Shown here in pieces: positions 56,972 to 64,000 of a DNA stretch of 64,000 nt; position 1 is the stretch's first letter; every line of letters begins with the position of its first letter. The notes under the pieces are model-generated. The model made no database searches. It was not told where the DNA came from and was given only the letters and a program-made list of their open reading frames with translations. The stretch comes from Constrictibacter sp. MBR-5 (GTDB lineage: Bacteria > Pseudomonadota > Alphaproteobacteria > JAJUGE01). The stretch spans positions 62,001 through 126,000 of the forward strand of contig NZ_JBEPTK010000013.1 of assembly GCF_040549485.1 (NCBI RefSeq), read 5' to 3'. The translations under genes and the position numbers were made by a program.

Positions 56972-57565
56972 GTGAAGCTCTGCGGCGGCCGTAGGAAGCG
57001 TGGCGTGGTTGCAGGTTCGTCTCCACCCGATCGACAGGGGTTCGCGGGCGAGGTCGCTCCTTTCGGCCGTCGGGACTGGGAGCAGGTGCGCGCGATCCTG
57101 GCGGAGGGACTGGCGACCGGTGTGGCCGCATTCCGGTCGACGCCCCCGCTCTGGCGGGATTGGGATGCGGGACACCTGGACATCGGACGGCTCGCCGCCC
57201 GTGCGAGCGACGGGCGCATGCTCGGCTGGGCCGCGCTCTCTCCGGTTCCCGATACGTGAGGCGCCGCCGGTGTCGCTGAGGTCAGCGTCTACGTTGCAGA
57301 GGTCGCGCGCGGCCAGGGAGTCGGAGCCGCACTGATCGCGGGTCTGGTCGCCGCGTCGGAAGCGGCGGGATACTGGACGCTGCAGTCGCAGATCCTGGCC
57401 GCCAACACCGCCAGCCTGGCGCTCCACCGCAAATGCGGTTTCCGCGAGGTCGGCGTCAGGGAACGCTACGGCCATCTCGCGGGTGTCTGGCACGACGTCG
57501 TCCTGCTCGAGCGCCGCAGCCGGCATGCGGGCGGTCCCGACCTGCCGACACGGTCCTGCACGTGA
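56972..57565 (+). pseudogene. GNAT acetyltransferase frame interrupted by one in-frame TGA
   Basis: The frame reads DWEQVRAILAEGLATGVAAF to GWAALSPVPDT, then TGA at 57257-57259, and continues in the same frame with GVAEVSVYVAEVARGQGVGA and LALHRKCGFREVGVRERYGH to a final TGA at 57565. RGQGVGAAL is the acetyl-CoA pyrophosphate loop. Relatives I recall (phosphinothricin acetyltransferase-like) have Cys where the TGA falls (SPVSDRC). A nonsense mutation is the simplest reading; selenocysteine is a minor alternative, since a UGSC selenoprotein lies nearby. The start is uncertain: ATG 56972 or GTG 57005 (AGGAAG upstream). Confidence 0.8.
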
Positions 57566-57620
57566 GCGACCGCCTGATGCCCGAATGCGCGACATGCACG
57601 GCTGGCCCTGGGGGCATCGG

Positions 57621-58385
57621 ATGAGCGAACGCGGCCTTGCGGAGGAGACCGAGGCTCTCCCATCGGCCTACGCGGCCTGGCGCGGAAGCACGCTCGGGCG
57701 CATCACGGACGAGATCGAACGCGACCTGATGCTCTCGCTCCTCGGGCCCTTGCCCGGCTGCAGCGTTCTCGACGCCGGATGCGGCGACGGTCAGCTCGCG
57801 TTGGAGTTGGCCGGCCGCGGCGCGCGCGTCGTCGGCGTCGATGCCTCCCAGCGCATGATCGCGGCAGCCCGCCGGCGCGCGGCGGGCCGGCCCGATGTGT
57901 CCTTCCATGTCGCCCGGGCCGAGGACCTGCCCTTCCGAGCGGCCGAGTTCGACATCGCCCTCGCCGTCACCATGCTCTGCTTCGTCGAGGACGCGTCGGT
58001 CGCGCTGAAGGAGATGGTGCGGGTGGTGAAGCCGGGGGGACGGCTGGTCGTCGGAGACCTCGGCCGATACAGCAGCTGGGCCGCCGTGAGACGCATCAGA
58101 GGCTGGCTGGGTTCGCCGGTCTGGCGTCATGCCCGTTTTCGCAGCGCGCCGGAATTGGAACGGCTCGCGCGGCGGGAAGGGCTGACCGACGTCTCCGTGC
58201 GCGGTGCGGTCTTCTTCCCCCCGGTCGGGTTGGCGGCGCGGCTGCTCGGGCCGGCCGATCGGCGGCTCACCGGTCGTATGACGGTAGGTGCCGCCTTCCT
58301 GGTTTTGACCGGAACCAAGCCGTCCGATGCTCCGGCGGCGGTCCGCTCCCACGATCATCACTTCAGCCGACGAGGCCCGCCATGA
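57621..58385 (+). CDS. Class I SAM-dependent methyltransferase
   Basis: 254 residues. SVLDAGCGDGQLALELAGRG is the SAM-binding motif I, with VVGVDASQRMI ending in the acidic residue of motif Post I. FRAAEFDIALAVTMLCFVED and VRVVKPGGRLVVGDLG follow. It fits the Methyltransf_11 group. The start at 57621 is the best conserved candidate (MSERGLAEE) though its ribosome site is weak; 57585 and 57594 are alternatives. Its stop overlaps the start of a second methyltransferase (ATGA), so both are made together. Confidence 0.87.
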   Translation: MSERGLAEETEALPSAYAAWRGSTLGRITDEIERDLMLSLLGPLPGCSVLDAGCGDGQLALELAGRGARVVGVDASQRMIAAARRRAAGRPDVSFHVARAEDLPFRAAEFDIALAVTMLCFVEDASVALKEMVRVVKPGGRLVVGDLGRYSSWAAVRRIRGWLGSPVWRHARFRSAPELERLARREGLTDVSVRGAVFFPPVGLAARLLGPADRRLTGRMTVGAAFLVLTGTKPSDAPAAVRSHDHHFSRRGPP

Positions 58386-59023
58386 CAGCCGACGACCCTT
58401 CCCGCGCGCTTCACTGGGAGAACGTCTGGACCGGCAAGGCGCCCGAAACGACGAGTTGGCATCAGCGCGAGCCGACCATGTCGCTGGCCCTCGTCGAGGC
58501 GAGCGGCATCGACCGGATGCAGCCCGTCATCGATGTCGGCGCCGGCGCCTCTCCGCTCGTCGACAGGCTTCTCGATCGTGGCTACGCGGATCTGACCGTG
58601 CTCGACATCGCGGCCGCGGGCCTCGACCGCACCCGGTCGCGGCTCGGCGAAGCCGCGCATCGCGTCGCCTGGATCGTCGCGGACGTCACGGCGTGGAAGC
58701 CGCAGCGCCGCTATGCGCTCTGGCACGATCGGGCCGTCTTCCATTTCCTGACCGATGCCGACGATCGGCGCGCCTATGGCAGAACGCTGGCGGCGGCTCT
58801 CGCGCCGAGCGGCCAGGCGATCATCGCGACGTTTGCGCTCGACGGCCCGGCGAAGTGCTCCGGCCTCCCGGTACAGCGGCATGATGCGGCATCGCTCGCG
58901 GCGGCACTCGGGAGCGGCCTACGGGTCCTGGAGGCGCGGACCGAGGTGCACCTGACGCCGGGCGGCGCGGAGCAGAAGTTCATATGGTGCCGGCTGGGTC
59001 GGGCCGCCGCGCCGAAGGCCTAG
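58382..59023 (+). CDS. Class I SAM-dependent methyltransferase (second of pair)
   Basis: 213 residues. ALHWENVWTGKAPETTSWHQ is the N-terminal pattern of a family of small methyltransferases annotated near thiopurine or TehB-type enzymes. PVIDVGAGASPLVDRLLDRG is motif I, and YALWHDRAVFHFLTD follows. The substrate is unknown. The gene overlaps the upstream methyltransferase by four bases. Its stop TAG shares the CTAG at 59020-59023 with the stop of the convergent CoA-transferase. Confidence 0.87.
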   Translation: MTADDPSRALHWENVWTGKAPETTSWHQREPTMSLALVEASGIDRMQPVIDVGAGASPLVDRLLDRGYADLTVLDIAAAGLDRTRSRLGEAAHRVAWIVADVTAWKPQRRYALWHDRAVFHFLTDADDRRAYGRTLAAALAPSGQAIIATFALDGPAKCSGLPVQRHDAASLAAALGSGLRVLEARTEVHLTPGGAEQKFIWCRLGRAAAPKA

Positions 59024-60252
59024 ATCGTCGCGCGGGCCGCCAACGCCGCGATCTCGTCCTCCGACAAGCCCAGCAGGTCGGCGAAGATCTCGCGGTTGTG
59101 CGTCCCGCTCGCCGCGGCGGCGCCGCTGTAGCCGGTGTCGCCGGCGCTGAACTTCAGCGGGAAGCCGGCGGCCTTCAGGCCGTCGAGCAGGCCGAGGGTG
59201 GGGTGTTCCACCGGCTGGACCATGCCGCGCGCCTTCAGGTGCGGCCATGCCAGCAGGTCGTCGATCGTGTGGACCGGGCTGGCGACGACGCCCGCCGCGG
59301 ACAGCCGGTCGACCACTGCGGCAGTGGCGACGCCACCGGTCCAGGCGCCGACCGCGGCCTCGACCTCGGCATTGTGCGCGACGCGCCAGCCCATCCGCCC
59401 CCAGTCGGGATGGTCGGCGAGGTCGCCGCGCCCGATGACGCCGCACAACCCGCGCCACATTGCGTCGGTGCCGCAGCAGATGACGGCCCAGCCGTCGGCC
59501 GTCTTGAAGGTGTTCAGCGGCGAGAAGCGCAGGACGCGGTTGCCCTGGCGCTGCTCCAGGCCGAGTGCCGCATACTGGTCGAACGGCTCGTCGAACAGCA
59601 GCGAGAACAGCACGTCGACCATCGACACGTCGACCCACTGGCCTTCGCCGGTCTTCTCCCGGTGGAGCAGGGCGCCCAGCACGCCGGCGAAGGCGAAGCC
59701 GGCGGAGATGGTGTCGGCGAGCGGCGATCCCGCCTTGGTCGGCGGGCCGCCGGGATGGCCGGTGACGCTCATCAGGCCGGACATCGCCTGGGTGGTGACG
59801 TCGTAGCCGCGCCGGCCGGCGTCCGGCCCGGTCGCGCCGTAGCCGGTCAGCGAGCAGTAGACGAGGCGCGGATTGACCTCGCGCAGCCGCGGCCAGTCGA
59901 TGCCCAGGCGCTCCGTCACGCCGACCGAGAAATTCTCGACCACCACGTCGGCCTTCGCGACCAGCCGCAGGAAGAGGTCGCGGCCCTCGTCCGACTTCAG
60001 GTCGAGGGTGATCGCCTTCTTGGCGCGGCTGCGCTTCAGGAAGGCGATGCCCAGGTCGCTGTCGTCGCGCTTCTCGAAGGACGGGCCGCCGGCGCCGTAG
60101 AAGACCGGCGAACCGGACAGCGTGTCGCCGGTCTTCGGATTGTCGATCCGGATGACCTCGGCGCCCATGCCGGCCAGCAGCAGCGTCGCATGCGGGCCGG
60201 CCAGGAACTGGGTCAGGTCGAGCACGCGCACGCCGTTCAGGATGCCGCTCAT
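59020..60252 (-). CDS. CaiB/BaiF family CoA-transferase (class III)
   Basis: 410 residues. GVRVLDLTQFLAGPHATLLL is the N-terminal motif; ITLDLKSDEGR and VVVENFSVGVTERLGIDW follow. The Asp in GYDVTTQAMSGLM is at the place of the catalytic nucleophile. Members move CoA between organic acids such as oxalate, carnitine, or bile-type acids. It is on the same strand as the UGSC selenoprotein gene 79 bases upstream and may be the last gene of that operon. A second CoA-transferase begins at 63432. Confidence 0.93.
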   Translation of the reverse strand: MSGILNGVRVLDLTQFLAGPHATLLLAGMGAEVIRIDNPKTGDTLSGSPVFYGAGGPSFEKRDDSDLGIAFLKRSRAKKAITLDLKSDEGRDLFLRLVAKADVVVENFSVGVTERLGIDWPRLREVNPRLVYCSLTGYGATGPDAGRRGYDVTTQAMSGLMSVTGHPGGPPTKAGSPLADTISAGFAFAGVLGALLHREKTGEGQWVDVSMVDVLFSLLFDEPFDQYAALGLEQRQGNRVLRFSPLNTFKTADGWAVICCGTDAMWRGLCGVIGRGDLADHPDWGRMGWRVAHNAEVEAAVGAWTGGVATAAVVDRLSAAGVVASPVHTIDDLLAWPHLKARGMVQPVEHPTLGLLDGLKAAGFPLKFSAGDTGYSGAAAASGTHNREIFADLLGLSEDEIAALAARATI

Positions 60253-60320
60253 CGGGGAGAGCGGCTCCTGCCGTTCGGCCGCGCCCCCCGATCGCCTGCG
60301 CCAATGCGGCCAGCGCCTGT

Positions 60321-60344
60321 GTGGCCCGCGCTCACGCGGGCCGC
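60321..60344 (-). terminator. Hairpin spanning the UGSC stop codon
   Basis: An 8-base perfect stem (GGCCCGCG with CGCGGGCC) closes a CTCA loop; the stop codon of the UGSC gene lies in the loop. Two more pairs extend it. No T tract follows, so it may attenuate rather than end transcription. Confidence 0.45.
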
Positions 60345-60874
60345 ACCAGAAGCGCGATGCTCCGTTCGACGGTGAGCCGTGCCTCCTCGGCCAGTGCTGC
60401 GTCGCTCGCACTGCTGATCGGGTGTTCGATCACTGCGAACGGATAGCCCTCCGCCCCCAGCACCCGCGCCATCAGTTCCGCGGCACTGACGAACTTGGTG
60501 GTCATCACGCCGACCGACGGGATGTTCAGGCGTTCGCCAGCCACTGCGTCATGCAAACTGCACGACGAGCAGCTGCCTCAATCGCCGATGCCTGCGATCA
60601 GGGCGTCCCAGCCGCCGCCGGCTTCCTTCAGGGCCGCTTCCTTCATGATCGCCGCGTCGGCGGGGGCGCTGTAGTTCGACTTGACCCGCCGGACGACGAT
60701 CGCGCCGTGCTTTTCGGTCAGTTCCCGCTCGATGGCGTCGAAGAACGGCCGCGTACCGCGCTTGCCGTTGGAGATGATGCCGACGGTCTTGCCCGCCAGC
60801 GACGGCAGGCGTGGTGCCAGCGCGAACGCCGGTGCCCCCGTCTCGTGGGTCGGGTCCAGGATCTCGATGCTCAT
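60332..60874 (-). CDS. UGSC family selenoprotein (TGA at 60578-60580 read as selenocysteine)
   Basis: 180 residues if the in-frame TGA is read as Sec. The frame is open from ATG 60874 (AAGGA upstream) to TGA at codon 99, then continues as G-S-C-S-S-C-S-L-H-D to the true stop at 60332. TGA-GGC-AGC-TGC gives U-G-S-C, the motif that names this (seleno)protein family. Residues 28-40 (GKTVGIISNGKRG) are the conserved N-terminal strand. U99/C102 would form a redox pair. The function of the family is unknown. A partner gene precedes it by 48 bases and a CoA-transferase follows by 79. Sec insertion genes are not in this window. Confidence 0.9.
60553..60576 (-). promoter_or_regulatory. Candidate SECIS stem-loop for the UGSC gene
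   Basis: Starting two bases after the TGA, GCAGCUGC pairs with GCAGUUUGC to give eight pairs with one bulged U (one G-U), closing a 7-base loop UCGUCGU. Bacterial SECIS elements lie directly 3' of the UGA inside the coding region and often have a bulged U and a small apical loop. The loop lacks the exact E. coli GGUC, so assignment is tentative. Confidence 0.5.
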
Positions 60875-60922
60875 GCGTGTCCTTGTCTCCAAGATGGTCG
60901 AAGGAATTTTTGGGAGCCTGCC

Positions 60923-61969
60923 TCAGGCCTCGCAGTCGAAGCAGGCGCCGATGGCCATGGTCACGGCGTTGCTCTTGCCGCCGAACCAGGGCGGGATGAC
61001 GGCGCCGAAGCCGCCGGCGGGGCCGCCCGCGGCGATCACCAGCAGGCTGTCCTCGCTGGCCAGCCCGGCATATTCCTGCTCGCCGCGCGAGCCGACGACC
61101 GCACCCTTGCCGCAGTCCGCCCACTCCTTGCGGCGGATGCGGGCGTTCTCGAAGACGTAGCGCCGCACGTCGGCCTTCGACCAGCCGGCGGCGGCGAAGT
61201 GGGCGCGCAGCTGCGGCGGCACGACGATCGCGTAGTTGCCGGCATAGATCGAATAGTGGCGCATGTTGGCGCGGATCTCGGCGACGAAGGTGTCGAGGAT
61301 GCGCTCTGGCTCCGTCGTCCACTCGTTCATCAGCTGCCGCGGCGCGCCCGCCGCCATCACCGTCACCGCTGACGCTTCCGCGGGGATGCCCTTCTCGACC
61401 GACAGCGGCAGCCAGGGCGAGTTCTCCTCGTCCTCGGCGACGCAGTAGCTGATCTTGCCGGGGTGGCCCAGGGTCGACCGGTCGACGTCGCCCGGCCGCG
61501 CGTCCAGCAGGTTGCACAGGATCAGGCGGATCGCCCGGCCGATGGCGGTCGACGCCCGGTCGCTCGACGCCAGCGCGTTGAAGGTGCCGTTCATGCCCAG
61601 TTCGCCGCGTATCGGCCCGTTCACGACGATCAGCACGGCGCAGCCGCCGGTGCTCGCCGTGGCGCCGTGCAGCAGGAACGGCTCCTGCAGCATCGCCGTG
61701 AAGGCCGCGACCACCACCGGGAAATGCATCGGCAGGCAGCCCGCCATGACGGCGTTGATCGCCAGCTTCTCGGCCGAGATCGCCCGCTCGCGCACCGGCT
61801 CGATCCCGACCAGCTGCTCGGGCGTCATCCCGGCCCACTCCAGGCACGCCTCCACCGCCGCCGCCGTCGGCGGCACGACGGGCAGCCCGTCCGTCCAGCC
61901 GCGCCCGTGATAGAATTCCTGTGCGGCCATGATGTCGTCGACGTCATAGCGCTTCGACGTGAGCAGCAC
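60923..61969 (-). CDS. Conserved partner protein of the UGSC selenoprotein, C-terminal CxxC
   Basis: 348 residues, no signal peptide or membrane segment. I do not recognise a functional family. Segments with a conserved look include FYHGRGWTDGLPVVPPTAAA, LHGATASTGGCAVLIVVNGP, RGELGMNGTFNALASSDRAS and GGPAGGFGAVIPPWFGGKSN. It ends in ACFDCEA, with a CxxC at residues 343-346, and has several other Cys. It could be the redox or catalytic partner of the UGSC protein encoded 48 bases downstream. The start is GTG 61969 with GAGGG nine bases upstream; an internal ATG (residue 14) is the alternative. Confidence 0.8.
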   Translation of the reverse strand: MLLTSKRYDVDDIMAAQEFYHGRGWTDGLPVVPPTAAAVEACLEWAGMTPEQLVGIEPVRERAISAEKLAINAVMAGCLPMHFPVVVAAFTAMLQEPFLLHGATASTGGCAVLIVVNGPIRGELGMNGTFNALASSDRASTAIGRAIRLILCNLLDARPGDVDRSTLGHPGKISYCVAEDEENSPWLPLSVEKGIPAEASAVTVMAAGAPRQLMNEWTTEPERILDTFVAEIRANMRHYSIYAGNYAIVVPPQLRAHFAAAGWSKADVRRYVFENARIRRKEWADCGKGAVVGSRGEQEYAGLASEDSLLVIAAGGPAGGFGAVIPPWFGGKSNAVTMAIGACFDCEA

Positions 61970-62054
61970 CGCGATGCACCCTCATTATTGAACGTTTCCA
62001 ACCCCCATTGTGACCGCCCCCCGCAAACGAGACAAGCGGAGCACTTCCTTAGTT

Positions 62055-62092
62055 CCGTCACTGCTCCGGCACTGCGCGCCTCGCAGTGACGG
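62055..62092. repeat. REP-like palindrome
   Basis: Perfect 10-base arms CCGTCACTGC and GCAGTGACGG are separated by 18 bases. Such CGTCA-type palindromes recur between genes in many alphaproteobacterial genomes. Confidence 0.7.
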
Positions 62093-62136
62093 AGCAGCCC
62101 AGGGCCGCCGCACCATCCGTCGACGCTCCCCCCTAA

Positions 62137-62245
62137 TGTCATCCTCGGGCGGAGCGAAGCGGAGACCCGAGGATCCAGGGCACGCGCTCAGGCCGCCGCC
62201 CTGGCTCCCCGGGTCGGCGGGCTACGCCCTTGCCCGGGGATGACA
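62137..62245. repeat. REP/MITE-like palindromic element
   Basis: About 109 bases with near-perfect 14-base terminal inverted repeats: TGTCATCCTCGGGC and, at the far end, GCCCGGGGATGACA (one mismatch). An inner pair CAGGGC/GCCCTG adds a second stem. The design matches short interspersed palindromic elements of alphaproteobacteria. It carries no gene. Confidence 0.75.
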
Positions 62246-62332
62246 CCGAGAAAACGGGAAGGCGAAACGTGGCGCGACTTGTAGTCCTAGGACTATAAGC
62301 GCATGATGCCACCTCCCCTTGGGAGAGCCGCC

Positions 62333-63172
62333 ATGCCCGAAGCCTCACCCCCGCCCCTCACCGACCGCCAGGAAATCTTCTGCCGCCACGTCGCCCGCGG
62401 CGCCAACGGCGCCGCCGCCGCGCGCTGGGCCGGCTACGCCCCCGACAGTGCCGCCAAGCAGGCGAGCGTGATGCTCGACCGCCCCCACATCCGCCGCCGC
62501 GTCGAGGACCTCCGCGTCCGCCGCGAGATCGCCCGCCAGACCGGCATCGCCGAGATGGTCGACCGCCTCAGGGCACTCGCCAAACTGGCGACCGCCAAGG
62601 GCGACTACCGCACCGCCGTCCGCTGCATCGAGATCGAGGCGAAGGCCACCGGCCTGATCCCGGACAAGAATGCGGCGAGCCCCTGCGGCGGCTTCGCCGG
62701 ATCCGACCCGCTCCTCGACGGCATCGACCCCCGCTGGCCCGGCCACGCCGCCGCGGAGGCGGAGGGCTGGCTCGCCGAATGGCGCCGGGGCCTAGCGCCG
62801 GAGCCGGAGGAAAAGCCCGAGCCGATCATCGTGCCGCATGTGTATGAGGGTTTCGAAGGCCGGCCGCTGGACGAGTTCACCCCGTTCACGGACCTGGAGC
62901 GGATGAGGGCCGACCAACAAAAGGGAATGGTTGGGAAGGAAAGGGAACCTTCCATCGACGAAGTCGAAGAGGAAGACCCCGACCCCATCGCCTCCCGCGA
63001 GGCCCGCGCCGAGGCGGCGCTCGAAGCCGAACTCGCCTACCTCCGCAGCATCGCCCCGCCCGTCGCGCTCAACCCCGCCGCCCCGTCCTGGGCGAGGCAT
63101 CCCGACCCCCTCGTCCGCGGCGGCCAGTCCGATCTCCACGGCTGGGACCCCGCATGGGAGCGGCCGGGGTGA
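62333..63172 (+). CDS. Terminase small subunit-like protein
   Basis: 279 residues. Residues 9-60 (LTDRQEIFCRHVARGANGAA through AARWAGYAPDSAAKQASVML to RRRVEDL) match the helix-turn-helix of phage terminase small subunits, which bind packaging sites. The C-terminal half is acidic and proline-rich and looks non-conserved. No large terminase, portal or capsid gene is adjacent, so it is an isolated homologue, perhaps a phage remnant or a domesticated DNA-binding protein. ATG at 62333 has GGGAG upstream; 62303 and 62306 are alternative starts. Confidence 0.8.
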   Translation: MPEASPPPLTDRQEIFCRHVARGANGAAAARWAGYAPDSAAKQASVMLDRPHIRRRVEDLRVRREIARQTGIAEMVDRLRALAKLATAKGDYRTAVRCIEIEAKATGLIPDKNAASPCGGFAGSDPLLDGIDPRWPGHAAAEAEGWLAEWRRGLAPEPEEKPEPIIVPHVYEGFEGRPLDEFTPFTDLERMRADQQKGMVGKEREPSIDEVEEEDPDPIASREARAEAALEAELAYLRSIAPPVALNPAAPSWARHPDPLVRGGQSDLHGWDPAWERPG

Positions 63173-63201
63173 TGGGCAAAACGAAAGGCCGCCCCCCTCA
63201 A

Positions 63202-63246
63202 CACCTTCCCGGCGCGCGGCGCTGGCGCGCCGCGTCCGGGAAGGTG
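63202..63246. repeat. Long GC hairpin
   Basis: An 11-base outer stem (CACCTTCCCGG with CCGGGAAGGTG) and an 8-base inner stem (CGCGGCGC with GCGCCGCG) close a 4-base loop. It lies 29 bases after the terminase-like gene. It lacks a T tract and may be an interspersed palindrome or a transcript-end structure. Confidence 0.7.
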
Positions 63247-63431
63247 CGGAAGGAGGGGCGAGCCACGACACCATCGAGACGGGAGATGCATGAAACGGAG
63301 GCGCCGCAACCCCCTCGTCCCCGTCTGGCACGATCCTGCGTCGGCGGCTATGAATGAACGGACATTCCGGCCCCCGTCCGCCCGCCGGCGGCGCCGCGGG
63401 CCGAGGCCAACCGCGCGAGGATCCGCCAGAG

Positions 63432-64000
63432 ATGACCGAACCGACCGGACCGCTGAAGGGCTACCGCATTCTCGATCTGACGAATGTGCTGTTCGGCCCG
63501 TTCGGGACGCAGACCCTGGGCGACTGGGGCGCCGAGATCATCAAGATCGAGACCCTGACCGGCGACATGTGGCGGAGTTCCGGCCAGTTCCGCAATCCGG
63601 GCATGAGCGGCCAGTTCATGGCGGCGAACCGCAACAAGCGCAGCCTCGCCCTCGACCTGAAGCATCCCGAAGGCAAGGCGGTGCTGCGCCGCCTGCTGCC
63701 GACGGCGGACGCCCTGGTCAGCAACATCCGCCCCGCCGGGCTGGCGCGGCTCGGTTTCAGCTACGAGCAGTGCCGCGAGCTCAACCCGACGATCGTCTAC
63801 GCCACGGCCACCGGCTTCGGCCAGGACGGCCCCTGGCGGGCGCGGCCGGCCTTCGACGAGATCATCCAGGCGGCCTCCGGCTTCGCCGCGGCAATGGGCA
63901 CCGACGACGAGCCGGCCTTCGTGCCCAGCCTGATCGGCGACAAGATCTGCGGCATGGCGCTGACCTCGGCCGTGACGGCGGCCCTCCTGCACCGCGAGCG
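63432..64000 (+). CDS. CaiB/BaiF family CoA-transferase, N-terminal part
   Basis: The first 189 codons are inside the window and the gene runs off the right edge. MTEPTGPLKGYRILDLTNVL is the family start. LALDLKHPEGKAVLRRLL and ALVSNIRPAGLARLGFSYEQ are conserved, and the Asp in RPAFDEIIQAASG is at the catalytic nucleophile position. It is clearly distinct from the transferase at 59020-60252. The donor and acceptor acids cannot be inferred. The ribosome site is weak. Confidence 0.93.
   Translation, partial: MTEPTGPLKGYRILDLTNVLFGPFGTQTLGDWGAEIIKIETLTGDMWRSSGQFRNPGMSGQFMAANRNKRSLALDLKHPEGKAVLRRLLPTADALVSNIRPAGLARLGFSYEQCRELNPTIVYATATGFGQDGPWRARPAFDEIIQAASGFAAAMGTDDEPAFVPSLIGDKICGMALTSAVTAALLHRE

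Larger units (their letters stand above)
61970..62332. other. Intergenic region with two REP-like palindromes
   Basis: 363 bases between the divergent UGSC-partner and terminase-like genes. It contains two palindromic units, listed separately, and must hold promoters for both sides. A small palindrome TAGTCCTAGGACTA near 62283 is a possible operator for the gene at 62333. Confidence 0.5.

Noticed and set aside
60332-60556. A separate 74-residue gene starting at TTG 60556
   Set aside because: It is the C-terminal part of the UGSC gene after the TGA; the frame is continuous with the upstream half.
60578-60892. A complete small gene ending at the TGA
   Set aside because: The frame continues after the TGA with Gly-Ser-Cys, so the stop is better read as selenocysteine.

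Overview
The window is GC-rich, densely coding DNA, consistent with a metabolically versatile alphaproteobacterium of the Rhodospirillales/Rhizobiales type. This rests on the gene content: fused TAXI-TRAP permease, several hydantoinase/oxoprolinase-type genes, CaiB/BaiF CoA-transferases, GMC oxidoreductases and many SDRs. No rRNA, tRNA, CRISPR array or complete insertion sequence was seen.

Layout. 1-634: tail of a hybrid histidine kinase. 674-16516 (minus): a long co-directional block holding two acyl-CoA dehydrogenases, a Baeyer-Villiger monooxygenase, hyuA, two tandem hyuB paralogues, a TAXI solute receptor, a fused TRAP permease, alaS and an ArsC-family gene. 16725-20420 (plus): a soluble sugar dehydrogenase and an orphan molybdenum hydroxylase large subunit. 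20481-24718: a GMC oxidoreductase, an atypical SDR and a divergent disulfide reductase. 24732-29010 (minus): a tight five-gene unit (duplicated membrane protein, gluconate-dehydrogenase-type small subunit, GMC flavoprotein, PPC/DUF296 protein, sensory-rhodopsin-transducer homologue). 29132-34766: a TPP enzyme, an enolase-superfamily enzyme, two SDRs and an aldo/keto reductase. 35009-41169 (plus): aminotransferase, a second hyuA-hyuB and a LysR regulator. 41240-49331: TRAP receptor, TauD-type oxygenase, methyltransferase, a frameshifted RibD-fold gene, a 3-hydroxyisobutyrate-dehydrogenase-type gene, an FAD oxidoreductase and an M81 peptidase. 49331-53571: threonine-synthase-like enzyme, M20 peptidase, HTH protein and propeller. 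53581-56631: a large six-CxxCH cytochrome. 56972-59023: a GNAT gene interrupted by TGA, and two methyltransferases.

The most striking locus is 59020-61969 (minus). A gene at 60332-60874 contains an in-frame TGA directly followed by Gly-Ser-Cys codons. This is the signature of the UGSC selenoprotein family. A standard gene caller would split it into two short ORFs. It lies between a partner protein with a C-terminal CxxC and a CoA-transferase. About 3 kb away, a GNAT-family frame (56972-57565) is also interrupted by a single in-frame TGA, where I recall relatives having Cys. It is probably a pseudogene, but deserves a check in an organism that appears to use selenocysteine.

Functionally, the window reads as a catabolic region: uptake (TRAP receptors), opening of cyclic amides (HyuA/HyuB), oxidations (BVMO, GMC, ACAD, TauD, SDRs), CoA transfer and peptide hydrolysis, with few regulators.
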